Of a DNA stretch of 64,000 nt, positions 1-8,488 are shown piece after piece. The position numbers and the translations under genes were made by a program. Under the pieces are notes generated by a model. The model saw only the letters and a list, made by a program, of their open reading frames with translations. It was not told where the DNA came from and made no database searches. The DNA is from Streptomyces pseudovenezuelae. GTDB taxonomy: Bacteria; Actinomycetota; Actinomycetes; Streptomycetales; Streptomycetaceae. The stretch lies in NCBI RefSeq assembly GCF_001513955.1, contig NZ_KQ948152.1, positions 1 through 64,000 on the forward strand, written 5' to 3'. Positions within the stretch are counted from its first letter, which is position 1; the number at the start of each line of letters is the position of its first letter.

Positions 1-74
1 GACAACGAACAGTTGTCGGCTAGAGCTTGAACCACACAACAGAAAAGTGTGCTTGTTCGCTCGAAACCATTAGG
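1..74 (+). other. 23S-5S intergenic spacer of an rRNA operon
   Basis: This stretch directly precedes the 5S gene and is most likely the 23S-5S spacer, possibly with the last bases of 23S rRNA. Positions 1-17 form a perfect 6-bp hairpin (gacaac/gttgtc), and cacac/gtgtg further on gives a second small stem, as expected of RNase processing structures. The window edge prevents locating the 23S 3' end. Confidence 0.6.
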
Positions 75-194
75 GTTTCGGTGGTCATAGCGTGAGGGAA
101 ACGCCCGGTTACATTCCGAACCCGGAAGCTAAGCCTTACAGCGCCGATGGTACTGCAGGGGGGACCCTGTGGGAGAGTAGGACACCGCCGAACA
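75..194 (+). rRNA. rrf: 5S ribosomal RNA
   Basis: A 120-nt sequence of typical actinobacterial 5S rRNA. The 5' end gtttcggtgg pairs with the 3' end ccgccgaac to form helix I, and the internal segments around cattccgaacccggaagc and gatggtactgcag are the characteristic loop B/C and helix IV regions. It lies just after the putative 23S-5S spacer and just before a strong terminator, so it is the last gene of a 16S-23S-5S operon whose upstream part is outside the window. Confidence 0.95.
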
Positions 195-202
195 ATCTTT
201 GG

Positions 203-252
203 AGGACCCCTGGTCCCAGCGTTCAGCTGGGACCAGGGGTCCTTTTGTTTTT
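203..252 (+). terminator. Intrinsic terminator of the rRNA operon
   Basis: A perfect 18-bp stem (203-220 with 226-243) around a 5-nt loop is followed by a T-rich tract at 243-252. It starts 8 nt after the 5S gene and is the most canonical rho-independent terminator in the window. The next gene begins only 34 bp beyond it. Confidence 0.93.
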
Positions 253-285
253 AGAATGCTTGCAGTACCGATGACAGGAGTCACC

Positions 286-2310
286 ATGTCCACCAACTCT
301 CCCGACGACCGACCGGAGCGCGATCAGCAACGCCGGGACAGTGGTGACCGCGGCGATCGAGGCTACCGGGGGGACCGCGGCGGCTTCCGCCGTGACAACG
401 ACCGCGGCGGGAACGACCGCGGCGGCAATGACCGTGGTGCCAATCGCGGTGGTGGTTACGCCCGCCGTGACGATCGGCGCGATGACAACCGCGGTGGTGG
501 CGGCGATCGTGGTGGCTTCCGCCGGGACGACAACCGCAGTGGTAGTGGCGACCGTGGGGCTCGTCCTCCGTTCCGTCGCGATGACCGGCCGGCTGGTCCT
601 CGCCGGGACGACCGGGACCGTGGCGAGCGGGTAGAGCGCCGCGACGACCGTGGCGGTTTCCGCCGTGACGACAACCGTGGCAGCAGCTACGCGCCGCGCC
701 GTGACGACCGTCGCGATGACCGACGCAGCGACGACCGCGGAGACCGCGGCGGCTTCCGCCGCGATGACAACCGCGGTGGTGGTGGCGACCGTGGTGGCTT
801 CCGCCGCGATGATCGTGGTGACAGCCGTGGTGGGGATCGCGGTGGCTTCCGCCGTGACGACAACCGCGGTGGTGGTGGCGACCGTGGTGGTTTCCGTCGC
901 GACGACAAGCGCAGTGGTGGTGGCGATCGTGGGGCTCGTCCTCCGTTCCGTCGCGATGACCGGCCGGCTGGTCCTCGCCGGGACGACCGGGACCGCGGTT
1001 TCCGGCGTGACGGTGACCGGCCTGCCTTCCGCCGTGATGACGACCGCGGCGGGGACCGCGGCGAGCGGGTAGAGCGCCGCGACGACCGTGGCGGCTTCCG
1101 CCGTGACGACAACCGTGGCAGCAGCTACGCGCCGCGCCGTGACGACCGTCGCGATGACCGACGCAGCGACGACCGCGGAGACCGTGGCGGCTTCCGCCGT
1201 GACGACCGTGGCGGCTTCCGCCGTGACGACAGCCGCAGCGGTGGTGGCGACCGTGGTGGCTTCCGTCGCGATGATCGTGGTGACAGCCGTGGTGGGGACC
1301 GTGGTGGTTTCCGCCGTGACGACAGCCGCAGCGGTGGTGGCGACCGTGGTGGCTTCCGCCGGGACGACCGTGGTGACAGCCGTGGTGGGCCCCGTAGGGA
1401 CGACCGTGGTGGGCGGCCCGGTGGGTTCCGTGAGCGGGACGACCGGCGCGGTGGCGATGACCGGCGTGGCGGTGGCGGGCGGTTCCGTGATGAGCGGGAC
1501 CGCGATCGTGAGCCGATCAAGCGGCTGCCGATCCCCGAGGACGTCACGGGCGAGGAGATCGACAAGGACGTACGGCAGGAGCTGCAGAGTCTGCCGAAGG
1601 GGCTTGCGGAGGACGTCGCCAAGAACCTGGTGATGGTCGCCCGGCTCATCGACGAGGACCCCGAGGGCGCCTACGGCTACTCCAAGGTGGCCCTGCGGCT
1701 GGCGTCGCGTGTCGCCGCCGTACGAGAGGCGGCCGGGTTCGCGGCGTACGCCAATCAGAAGTACAGCGAGGCGCTCGCGGAGTTCCGGGCCGCGCGGCGG
1801 ATGACCGGGAACGTGGAGCTGTGGCCCGTGATGGCCGACTGCGAGCGTGGGCTCGGGCGGCCGGAGAAGGCGCTGGACATGGCCGGGGCGCCCGAGGTGC
1901 ACAAGCTCGACAAGGCCGGCCAGGTGGAGATGCGGCTCGTCGCTGCCGGTGCCCGGCGTGACATGGGGCAGCTGGACGCGGCGATCGTGACGCTGCAGAG
2001 CCCCGAGCTGGCCTCCAACTCGGTGCAGCCGTGGACCGCGCGACTGCGGTACGCGTACGCCGACGCGCTGCTCGCGGCCGGTCGGGAGGGCGAGGCGCGG
2101 GAGTGGTTCGCCAAGGCCGTCGAGTCCGACAAGGACGGCAGCACGGACGCCTCCGACCGGCTCGCCGAGCTGGACGGGGTCGAGTTCGTGGACGCCTTCG
2201 CCGATGAGGAGGACGAGGGCGACGGTGAGGCCCCGACGGCCGCGACGGCTGCGGAGGTCGTGGAAGACGAGGACGACGAGGACGTTGAGGAAGACGACCT
2301 CAAGGACTGA
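286..2310 (+). CDS. TPR-repeat protein with long Arg/Gly/Asp-rich (RGG-like) N-terminal repeat region
   Basis: The protein has 674 residues. About residues 10-405 are a low-complexity array built from units such as GDRGGFRRDD and PRRDDRRDD. Residues about 409-640 form a helical TPR-like domain, recognisable from ladder segments such as AAYANQKYSEALAEFRAARR, and the last 35 residues are strongly acidic. The ATG at 286 is chosen because acaggag lies 7 nt upstream; earlier in-frame starts run back into the rRNA terminator. Duplications at DNA level (offsets of 438 and 375 bp) show that the array grew by unequal exchange. RGG-like arrays in other proteins bind RNA or drive condensation; here that is inference, although the location beside an rRNA operon is suggestive. 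The function is unknown, and length will vary between strains. Confidence 0.85.
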   Translation: MSTNSPDDRPERDQQRRDSGDRGDRGYRGDRGGFRRDNDRGGNDRGGNDRGANRGGGYARRDDRRDDNRGGGGDRGGFRRDDNRSGSGDRGARPPFRRDDRPAGPRRDDRDRGERVERRDDRGGFRRDDNRGSSYAPRRDDRRDDRRSDDRGDRGGFRRDDNRGGGGDRGGFRRDDRGDSRGGDRGGFRRDDNRGGGGDRGGFRRDDKRSGGGDRGARPPFRRDDRPAGPRRDDRDRGFRRDGDRPAFRRDDDRGGDRGERVERRDDRGGFRRDDNRGSSYAPRRDDRRDDRRSDDRGDRGGFRRDDRGGFRRDDSRSGGGDRGGFRRDDRGDSRGGDRGGFRRDDSRSGGGDRGGFRRDDRGDSRGGPRRDDRGGRPGGFRERDDRRGGDDRRGGGGRFRDERDRDREPIKRLPIPEDVTGEEIDKDVRQELQSLPKGLAEDVAKNLVMVARLIDEDPEGAYGYSKVALRLASRVAAVREAAGFAAYANQKYSEALAEFRAARRMTGNVELWPVMADCERGLGRPEKALDMAGAPEVHKLDKAGQVEMRLVAAGARRDMGQLDAAIVTLQSPELASNSVQPWTARLRYAYADALLAAGREGEAREWFAKAVESDKDGSTDASDRLAELDGVEFVDAFADEEDEGDGEAPTAATAAEVVEDEDDEDVEEDDLKD

Positions 2311-2342
2311 CCTGCGTTGTCGGTGCACCAGGTGAACATGTG

Positions 2343-2379
2343 AACAAAGGGGCGGGATCCCGGATCCCGCCCCTTTGTT
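2343..2379. terminator. Bidirectional terminator between convergent genes
   Basis: An 18-bp perfect inverted repeat (2343-2360 and 2362-2379) with a one-base centre lies between the stop codons of the TPR gene and the convergent DUF1015 gene. The arms are flanked by A-rich and T-rich ends, so it can serve both directions. Confidence 0.85.
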
Positions 2380-2382
2380 GTG

Positions 2383-3675
2383 TCATACGTCCAGTGCGCG
2401 CAGGACCAGCCCCGACGCCGGTTTCGGGCCGAACGACGTCGACTTGCGAGGCATCGTGACGCCCTGGCGGGCGAGGTCGCGGACGACCTCCTCGCGGACC
2501 GGGTGCATCAGGACCGCCGTGCCGCCGTCGCGTTCCGCCTTCTCGACCGTGGCGGCCGTGTCGTGGATGTAGGCGATGCGCGCGGGGTCGTCCTCGGGGA
2601 TGTGCCAGACGTGGGCGAGGAGCGTGGCGTGCAGGACCGTGGCGTCCAGGGTGCGCCAGGCGGTGGGGTGGTCCTGGGGGACGGTGCGGGCCAGGAGGTC
2701 CGGGTCCGGGCGGTCCACCAGGTGGAAGGCGCCGTCGCCGGCCAGGAGGAAGGCGTTTCCCGCGCAGGCCGCGTCGGCGAGGGTGTCCAGGGCCTCGGCC
2801 AGGGGGCCGTCGAGGCGTCGTACGCGGAAGAGGCCGTCGAGGAGCGCCAGGGACCGGGACACCGGGATCCCGTGCAGGAGGCGGTGGATGGCGCGGACGC
2901 GCAGGGGGTAGCGGGCCGTGTCGACGAGGAGGACCAGGCCGTGGTCCCAGGGGCTGGGGGAGGGGTGCTCCGCGCGGAGCCGGCGGTAGGTCGCCCAGCG
3001 GTGGTGGCCGTCGGCGATGAGGGCCTGGTGCCGGGTCAGGTCCGACTGGATGCGGGCCACTTCGGCAGGGTCGGTGATCGACCACAGGCGGTGGCGGTAG
3101 CCGTCCTCGGTGGTGGTCGCGAGCAGCGGGGGTTGCTCCGCCGTGCGTTCGATCGCGGTCGTCGTGACGGACTCCGAGCCGTTGCCGCGGTAGGTGAGCA
3201 GCAGGGGCTCCAGGTTCGCGGAGGTGGCGCGCATGAGGGCCGCGCGGTCGGCGACGACGTGCGGCATGACGTCCTCGTGGGGAAGGACCACGCCCTCCGA
3301 GGGCTCCGACAGACGCAGGGTGCCGATGATTCCGCGCTGGAGCAGGCCGGCGCCGTCCTGTTGTTCGTAGACGTACAGGCCGGGCTCGGCGTCGGCGGCC
3401 AGGATGCCCTCGGCGAGCCAGCCGCGCAGGGTGCGGGCCGCCTGTTCGTTGCGTTCGGCCGGGGTCGTCGCCTGCGGGAGGATCAGCCGGACGATGTTGT
3501 ACGGGTCGTTCGACTGGAGCTGGTGCAGGCCGTCGGGGCGGACCACGACGTCGTACGGCGGTGAAGTCACGGCGGCCAGGCTGCCGACCCGGTCGGGGTC
3601 GTAGCGCAGGCCTCGGAACGGGGTGAGTTCCAGGCCTCGGCGCGCCGTTGCTTCCGGGTGACCTGCTGAGTTCAT
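2383..3675 (-). CDS. DUF1015 family protein
   Basis: The product is 430 residues. The N-terminal LTPFRGLRYDP, followed by SPPYDVV and the internal IADGHHRWATYRR segment, are hallmarks of DUF1015, a conserved family of unknown biochemical role that is usually cytoplasmic. The ATG at 3675 is preceded 6 nt upstream by TACGAT (3682-3687 on the other strand) and has no ribosome-binding site, so the mRNA is predicted to be leaderless. Longer in-frame extensions to 4839 overlap the divergent HAD gene and are rejected. It converges on the TPR gene and diverges from the HAD phosphatase gene. Confidence 0.88.
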   Translation of the reverse strand: MNSAGHPEATARRGLELTPFRGLRYDPDRVGSLAAVTSPPYDVVVRPDGLHQLQSNDPYNIVRLILPQATTPAERNEQAARTLRGWLAEGILAADAEPGLYVYEQQDGAGLLQRGIIGTLRLSEPSEGVVLPHEDVMPHVVADRAALMRATSANLEPLLLTYRGNGSESVTTTAIERTAEQPPLLATTTEDGYRHRLWSITDPAEVARIQSDLTRHQALIADGHHRWATYRRLRAEHPSPSPWDHGLVLLVDTARYPLRVRAIHRLLHGIPVSRSLALLDGLFRVRRLDGPLAEALDTLADAACAGNAFLLAGDGAFHLVDRPDPDLLARTVPQDHPTAWRTLDATVLHATLLAHVWHIPEDDPARIAYIHDTAATVEKAERDGGTAVLMHPVREEVVRDLARQGVTMPRKSTSFGPKPASGLVLRALDV

Positions 3676-3747
3676 CCCGGCATCGTACGGGTGTCGGTGC
3701 CATGGGGGATGATCGGGGGAAAGCCGTCGAACGAGGAGCGATGCGGA

Positions 3748-4776
3748 ATGAGCCAGCGCGCAAGGACGAGGCCCGAGGGCAGTGGGCAGGCCCTGAGCGA
3801 GGCGTACGACACCGCGCTGCTCGACCTCGACGGGGTGGTGTACGCGGGCGGGAACGCGATCGCGCACGCCGTCGACTCGCTGGCCACCGCGCGTGAGGGG
3901 GGCATGCACCTCGCCTACGTCACCAACAACGCGCTGCGTACGCCCGATGCCGTGGCCGAGCACCTCACCGAGCTGGGGATACCGACGGGGGCCGATGACG
4001 TCATCACCTCCGCCCAGGCCGTCGCGCGGCTGATCAGCGAGCAGGTGCCGGCCGGGGCGCGCGTGCTCGTCATCGGAGGCGAGGGGCTGCGGGTGGCCCT
4101 GCGCGAGCGGGGTCTTGAGCCCGTGGAGTCGGCCGACGACGATCCGGCGGCGGTCGTGCAGGGGTTCGGCGGGCCGGATCTGCCGTGGGGGCGGTTCGCC
4201 GAGGCCAGCTATGCCGTCGCGCGCGGGGTGCCCTGGTTCGCGTCCAACACCGACCTGACGATTCCGAGCGGGCGGGGGATCGCGCCGGGCAACGGCGCGG
4301 CGGTGGAGGTCGTGCGGATCGCGACCGGTGCCGAGCCGCAGGTCGCGGGCAAGCCGCTGCCTCCCATGCACCGCGAGACGATCCTGCGGACCGGTGCGAA
4401 GCGGCCGCTGGTGGTCGGGGACCGGCTGGACACCGACATCGAGGGCGCGTTCAACGGCGAGGTGGACTCGCTGCTCGTGCTCACCGGTGTCACCGACGGC
4501 CCCCAGCTGCTGGCCGCGCCGCCGCAGCACCGGCCGACCTATGTGGACGCCGATCTGCGGGGCATGCTGACCGGCCAGCCCGAGGTCAGCGAGGCGGGGG
4601 ACGGCTTCCGGTGCGGGGGTTGGACGGCGAAGGCAGGCCAGGAGCGGCTGGAACTCGACGGTGACGGCGAGGCCCTGGACGGACTCCGGGCGCTGTGCGC
4701 GGCGGCCTGGACGGCGGCCGGTGAGGGTGTGTGCGAGCTGGACGCGGGGAAGGCGCTGGCCAGGCTGGGGCTGTGA
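3748..4776 (+). CDS. HAD-superfamily IIA (NagD-like) phosphatase
   Basis: The 342-residue protein carries HAD motif I as DLDGVVYAGG (about residues 26-35) and a late acidic motif GDRLDTDIEGA (about residue 224), with the C2-cap arrangement of the NagD/4-nitrophenylphosphatase subfamily. These are Mg-dependent phosphomonoesterases acting on small metabolites; the substrate cannot be read from sequence. Alternative in-frame starts upstream are rejected because gaggagcg lies about 10 nt before ATG 3748. The C-terminal ~90 residues (after about residue 255) extend beyond the usual HAD core. In M. tuberculosis a HAD phosphatase also precedes tlyA, so the position may be conserved. Confidence 0.88.
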   Translation: MSQRARTRPEGSGQALSEAYDTALLDLDGVVYAGGNAIAHAVDSLATAREGGMHLAYVTNNALRTPDAVAEHLTELGIPTGADDVITSAQAVARLISEQVPAGARVLVIGGEGLRVALRERGLEPVESADDDPAAVVQGFGGPDLPWGRFAEASYAVARGVPWFASNTDLTIPSGRGIAPGNGAAVEVVRIATGAEPQVAGKPLPPMHRETILRTGAKRPLVVGDRLDTDIEGAFNGEVDSLLVLTGVTDGPQLLAAPPQHRPTYVDADLRGMLTGQPEVSEAGDGFRCGGWTAKAGQERLELDGDGEALDGLRALCAAAWTAAGEGVCELDAGKALARLGL

Positions 4777-4862
4777 GCCGCTGGGCCCGGAGAGATTCCT
4801 GTGAGTCCGGGAGCGGCCGGGTGGGCTCGGGAGCGGCAAGCCCTCGGGATCGTAGCCCGTTG

Positions 4863-4881
4863 CCAGGGTAGGCTAACCTAA
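4863..4881 (+). promoter_or_regulatory. Iron box (IdeR/DmdR-type operator) overlapping the siderophore importer promoter
   Basis: The 19-bp sequence ccagggtaggctaacctaa matches 16 of 19 positions of the IdeR/DmdR consensus ttaggttaggctaacctaa. It covers taggct (4869-4874), a plausible -10 box, and ends 4 nt before the GTG of the first permease, so an iron-loaded DtxR-family repressor would block RNA polymerase directly. Confidence 0.85.
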
Positions 4882-4885
4882 CTGC

Positions 4886-5929
4886 GTGTTGGTCGACAGT
4901 CCTCCCGAACAGCGCGCGGAGACCGCCCCCGCGCCCCCAACCCGCCGGGCGATACGAGTCCTTGGGCTCCTGGCGTCCGTAGTGATCCTGGTGCTCGTCG
5001 CGACGGCGAGCATCGCGGTCGGGGCAAAAGGGCTGTCCATGGAGCAGGTCTGGCACGGACTGTTCCAGGACACGGGGACCTACGGGGACGTCGTGGTGGC
5101 CGACCGGCTGTCCCGGACCGTCCTCGGGCTGCTCGCGGGCGCCGCCCTCGGCCTGTCCGGAGCGGTGCTCCAGGCGCTCACCCGCAATCCGCTGGCCGAC
5201 CCCGGTCTGCTCGGCATCAACGCGGGCGCGTCCGCCGCGGTCGTCACCGCGATCACCTTCTTCGGCGTCACCTCGCTCAGCGGCTATGTGTGGTTCGCCT
5301 TTCTCGGCGCGGCCGCGGTCGGTGCCCTGGTCTGGTTCCTGGGCGGGAGCCGTGGTGCCACCCCGGTCAGGCTCGCGCTGGCCGGTACGGCGATCAGCGC
5401 GGCGCTCTACGGCTATCTCCAGGCCGTGATGATCACCGACGACCAGGCGCTCAACAAGATGCGCTTCTGGACGGTCGGTTCGCTGTCCTCGGCGAACAAC
5501 TCGACCATCCTCCAGGTGCTGCCGTTCCTCGCGATCGGGTCGCTCCTCGCCCTCGCCCTCGCCCGGCCGCTCAACGCGATGGAGATGGGCGACGACACCG
5601 CCAAGGCCCTCGGCGCCCACCTCAACCGCACCCGGGCGCTGGCCATGCTCTCCGCGACCGTGCTGTGCGGGGCCGCGACCGCCGCCTGCGGACCGATCGT
5701 GTTCGTCGGCCTGATGGTGCCGCACATCGTGCGCTCCTTCACCGGCCCCGACCTGCGCTGGATCCTGCCGTACGCGACCGTCCTGTCGCCCGTGCTGCTG
5801 CTGGGCTCCGACGTCATCGGCCGGCTCGTGGCCCGGCCCGCGGAGCTCCAGGTCGGCATCGTGACCGCGCTCATCGGCGGCCCGGTCTTCATCTTTCTCG
5901 TACGACGGCGAAGGACGGCGCAGCTGTGA
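4886..5929 (+). CDS. FecCD-family iron-siderophore ABC transporter permease, subunit 1
   Basis: The 347-residue membrane protein of the FecCD (BtuC-like) family has about ten hydrophobic segments and conserved stretches such as RLSRTVLGLLAGAALGLSGA, ALTRNPLADPGLLGINAGAS and GPIVFVGLMVPHIVR. It would pair with the next gene to form the heterodimeric channel for ferric-siderophore uptake through the cytoplasmic membrane. GTG 4886 lies just after the iron box with no clear ribosome site, so the transcript probably starts at or close to the start codon. The stop overlaps the next start (GTGA). Confidence 0.93.
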   Translation: MLVDSPPEQRAETAPAPPTRRAIRVLGLLASVVILVLVATASIAVGAKGLSMEQVWHGLFQDTGTYGDVVVADRLSRTVLGLLAGAALGLSGAVLQALTRNPLADPGLLGINAGASAAVVTAITFFGVTSLSGYVWFAFLGAAAVGALVWFLGGSRGATPVRLALAGTAISAALYGYLQAVMITDDQALNKMRFWTVGSLSSANNSTILQVLPFLAIGSLLALALARPLNAMEMGDDTAKALGAHLNRTRALAMLSATVLCGAATAACGPIVFVGLMVPHIVRSFTGPDLRWILPYATVLSPVLLLGSDVIGRLVARPAELQVGIVTALIGGPVFIFLVRRRRTAQL

Positions 5930-6963
5930 GGACCACCCGTGCCATCAGGACGCCCGGGGGGCTCTCCGTCCGGCTGGACGTGCGGGCCACCGTCGTCATC
6001 GCCCTGATCCTGCTCGCCGCGCTCACCGCGAGCGTCGTGCTGATCGGCACCGGCGACTTCCCGATCCCCGCGGGGGACGTGCTGAAGACGCTGGTCGGCA
6101 ACGGCAACGCCGGGCAGGAGTTCATCGTCAACGAGCTGCGGCTGCCGCGGGTCCTCGTCGGTCTCCTGGTCGGCGCCTCGCTCGGACTCGGGGGTGCGCT
6201 CTTCCAGGCCGTCTCCCGCAACCCCCTGGGCAGTCCGGACGTGCTCGGCCTCAGTCAGGGGGCCACGGCCGGGGCGCTCACGATGATCGTGCTGTTCTCC
6301 GGGAGCGCGGCCCAGATCACCCTGGGCGCGCTGGTGGGCGGGCTCGTGACCGGGCTCGCCATCTATCTGCTCGCCTGGAGGCAGGGGGTGCACGGATACC
6401 GGCTGGTCCTGGTCGGCATCGGTGTCTCCGCGATCGTGACGGCCGTCAACGGCTATCTGCTGACCAGGTCAACCCTCACCGAGGCTGCCCAGGCCGTCGT
6501 CTGGATGACCGGCTCGCTCAGCGGCCGGGACTGGGCGCAGGTGTGGCCGCTGCTGTGGCTGTGCGCCGTCCTCGTCCCGCTCGTCCTCGTCAACGCGCGC
6601 GGCCTCAGGATGATGGAGATGGGCGACGACGTCTCCCACGCGCTCGGAGTACGCGTCGAGCGCGTCCGGCTGCTGCTCCTGGTCGCCGCCGTCCTGCTCA
6701 CCGCCGCCGCCACCGCGGCCGCCGGACCGGTCAGCTTCGTCGCGCTCACCGCCCCGCAGCTGGCCCGCCGCCTCACCCGCTCGCCCGGCCCCAACCTGCT
6801 GCCCTCCCTGTGCATGGGCGCCACCCTCCTGGTCACCGCCGACTGGGTCTCGCAGAAGGTCTTCGGCGCCGACCAGCTGCCCGTGGGCGTGGTCACCGGA
6901 GTCCTCGGTGGCGTCTACCTGCTGTGGCTCCTGGTCACCGAGCGCAGGGCGGGCCGGATATGA
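5926..6963 (+). CDS. FecCD-family iron-siderophore ABC transporter permease, subunit 2
   Basis: The 345-residue partner permease shows the same family pattern: RLPRVLVGLLVGASLGLGGA, AVSRNPLGSPDVLGLSQGA and GPVSFVALTAPQLARRL. The GTG at 5926 overlaps the previous stop, which implies translational coupling; longer in-frame ORFs start inside the upstream gene. Its stop overlaps the ATG of the ATPase gene. Together the three genes make a complete inner-membrane importer lacking only its lipoprotein receptor. Confidence 0.93.
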   Translation: MRTTRAIRTPGGLSVRLDVRATVVIALILLAALTASVVLIGTGDFPIPAGDVLKTLVGNGNAGQEFIVNELRLPRVLVGLLVGASLGLGGALFQAVSRNPLGSPDVLGLSQGATAGALTMIVLFSGSAAQITLGALVGGLVTGLAIYLLAWRQGVHGYRLVLVGIGVSAIVTAVNGYLLTRSTLTEAAQAVVWMTGSLSGRDWAQVWPLLWLCAVLVPLVLVNARGLRMMEMGDDVSHALGVRVERVRLLLLVAAVLLTAAATAAAGPVSFVALTAPQLARRLTRSPGPNLLPSLCMGATLLVTADWVSQKVFGADQLPVGVVTGVLGGVYLLWLLVTERRAGRI

Positions 6964-7805
6964 ACACCCCGAGGAGTACAAGGAGCACCGTGAACCGCCT
7001 GTCCGCCGACACCGTCACCCTCGCCTACGACCAGCGGGTCATCGCCGAGCAGTTGTCGGTGGAGATACCCGACCACTCCTTCACGGTGATCGTCGGCCCC
7101 AACGCGTGCGGCAAGTCCACCCTTCTGCGGGCCCTCTCGCGGATGCTCAAGCCCAGCCAGGGCAAGGTGCTGCTCGACGGGCAGGTCATCCAGTCGATGC
7201 CGGCCAAGAAGGTCGCCCGCACTCTGGGTCTGCTCCCGCAGTCGTCGATCGCGCCGGACGGGATCACCGTCGCCGACCTGGTCGGCCGCGGCCGCTACCC
7301 CCACCAGGGCATCCTGCGCCAGTGGTCCACCGAGGACGAGCGGGTCGTACAGGAGTCCATGCGGCAGACCGGGGTCGCGGAACTCGCCGAGCGGTACGTC
7401 GACGAGCTGTCCGGCGGTCAGCGCCAGCGGGTGTGGATCGCGATGGCGCTCGCCCAGCAGACCCCGCTGCTGCTCCTGGACGAGCCGACGACCTACCTCG
7501 ACATCCAGCACCAGATCGACGTCCTGGACCTCTGTGCCGAGCTGCACGAGGAGCAGGGGCGCACCCTGGTCGCCGTCCTGCACGACCTCAACCACGCGGC
7601 CCGGTACGCCACGCATCTCATCGCGCTCAAGAGCGGGAGGATCATCGCCGAGGGCGCCCCGAACGACATCGTCACGGCCGAGCTGGTCGAGGAGGTCTTC
7701 GGGCTGCGCTGTCAGGTCATCGACGACCCGGAGACGGGCACGCCGCTGGTGGTGCCGGCCGCGCGCAAGGCACGCGCGCGCGTGGTCGCTACAGAAGCTT
7801 CCTGA
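6960..7805 (+). CDS. Iron-siderophore ABC transporter ATP-binding protein
   Basis: The FecE/FepC-type ATPase has up to 281 residues, with Walker A GPNACGKST, signature LSGGQRQRVWIAMAL and Walker B LLLLDEPT followed by the switch region VLHDLNHAARYA. It powers the two FecCD permeases encoded immediately upstream. ATG 6960 overlaps the upstream stop (ATGA), but aaggag at 6980-6985 favours GTG 6990, which would shorten the protein by ten residues. The last 17 bp overlap the convergent SCP2-like gene. No substrate-binding lipoprotein gene is present in this cluster. Confidence 0.93.
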   Translation: MNTPRSTRSTVNRLSADTVTLAYDQRVIAEQLSVEIPDHSFTVIVGPNACGKSTLLRALSRMLKPSQGKVLLDGQVIQSMPAKKVARTLGLLPQSSIAPDGITVADLVGRGRYPHQGILRQWSTEDERVVQESMRQTGVAELAERYVDELSGGQRQRVWIAMALAQQTPLLLLDEPTTYLDIQHQIDVLDLCAELHEEQGRTLVAVLHDLNHAARYATHLIALKSGRIIAEGAPNDIVTAELVEEVFGLRCQVIDDPETGTPLVVPAARKARARVVATEAS

Positions 7806-8136
7806 GCTGGAGCAGGTCGCGCAGGCCCGCCTCCAGCTTGACCCGGCCCGCACCCCAGGCCTTGGCGAAGTTCAGCTCGCCGTTGACCAGCGCCACCAGG
7901 TCGTCGCCCGCCATGGTCAGTCTGATCTGGGCCTTCTCCTTCGGAGGGCCTTGGACCGTGTCCCGCACGACGATCCGGCCGCCCGTCATCCGGCCGACGA
8001 AGGTGACGTCGAGATCGGTGATACGGCAGCTCACCGAGCGGTCCATGGACGCCGCGGTGGCGACGTCCCCCTCGGCGTTGCGCATGTTGTCGGAGAGCTT
8101 CTCGAGTGCGGCTCGGCACTCCTCGATCGTGGCCAT
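7789..8136 (-). CDS. SCP2 sterol-binding domain protein
   Basis: This is a 115-residue single-domain protein of the SCP2/sterol carrier fold. The pattern includes CRITDLDVTFVGRM and a C-terminal segment with GELNFAKAWGAGRVKLEA. In actinobacteria such small cytosolic proteins are thought to bind lipids or hydrophobic ligands. TACCGT at 8145-8150 (minus strand) lies 8 nt upstream of the ATG and there is no ribosome site, so the mRNA may be leaderless. Its 3' end overlaps the ATPase gene by 17 bp. Confidence 0.82.
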   Translation of the reverse strand: MATIEECRAALEKLSDNMRNAEGDVATAASMDRSVSCRITDLDVTFVGRMTGGRIVVRDTVQGPPKEKAQIRLTMAGDDLVALVNGELNFAKAWGAGRVKLEAGLRDLLQLRKLL

Positions 8137-8178
8137 CGCGATCGACGGTACCCCAGTGGTTCGAGGTAGCGTCTGGGC

Positions 8179-8481
8179 ATGAGCGACGCTGTTCCAGAGC
8201 CTTCACAAGAGGTCGCGGTCGACCCCGAGCACGACCCCGCCGCCCCCGCGCCTCTGCACGTGGTCCGCACCCCCACCGGTGACCCCGAGGTGGACGCCCG
8301 GCTGGAGCGGCTCGGTGACGCCGACCACCTCGCCACGGACGGACACATGGAGGTGTACGAGGATGTACACCGAGGGCTGCGCGACGCGCTCACCGCGCTC
8401 GACGCGCGCCCGGGACCTCCGGCGCCCTCGCCGTCGTACGACCAGAGGGCGCCTTCACCCTCGTATGGCACTAGGAGCTGA
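8179..8481 (+). CDS. Small conserved hypothetical protein upstream of tlyA
   Basis: The 100-residue acidic protein has no recognised domain. The central part, with DPEVDARLERLGDADHLATD then MEVYEDVHRGLRDAL, looks helical; the last 25 residues are Pro/Ser-rich. TAGCGT at 8167-8172 is 6 nt before the ATG with no ribosome site, indicating a leaderless transcript. It sits 7 bp upstream of tlyA, so it probably heads the tlyA-nadK-recN operon. The position is probably conserved in streptomycetes (from memory), but the function is unknown. Confidence 0.75.
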   Translation: MSDAVPEPSQEVAVDPEHDPAAPAPLHVVRTPTGDPEVDARLERLGDADHLATDGHMEVYEDVHRGLRDALTALDARPGPPAPSPSYDQRAPSPSYGTRS

Positions 8482-8488
8482 ACCGAAC

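Noticed and set aside
223..2328. Long ORF on the minus strand of the repeat-rich first gene (about 700 codons)
   Set aside because: It is the antisense frame of a G/C-rich repeat array, giving a Thr/Ala/Val-rich translation with no family resemblance or ribosome site; the plus-strand frame has a TPR domain and a ribosome site.
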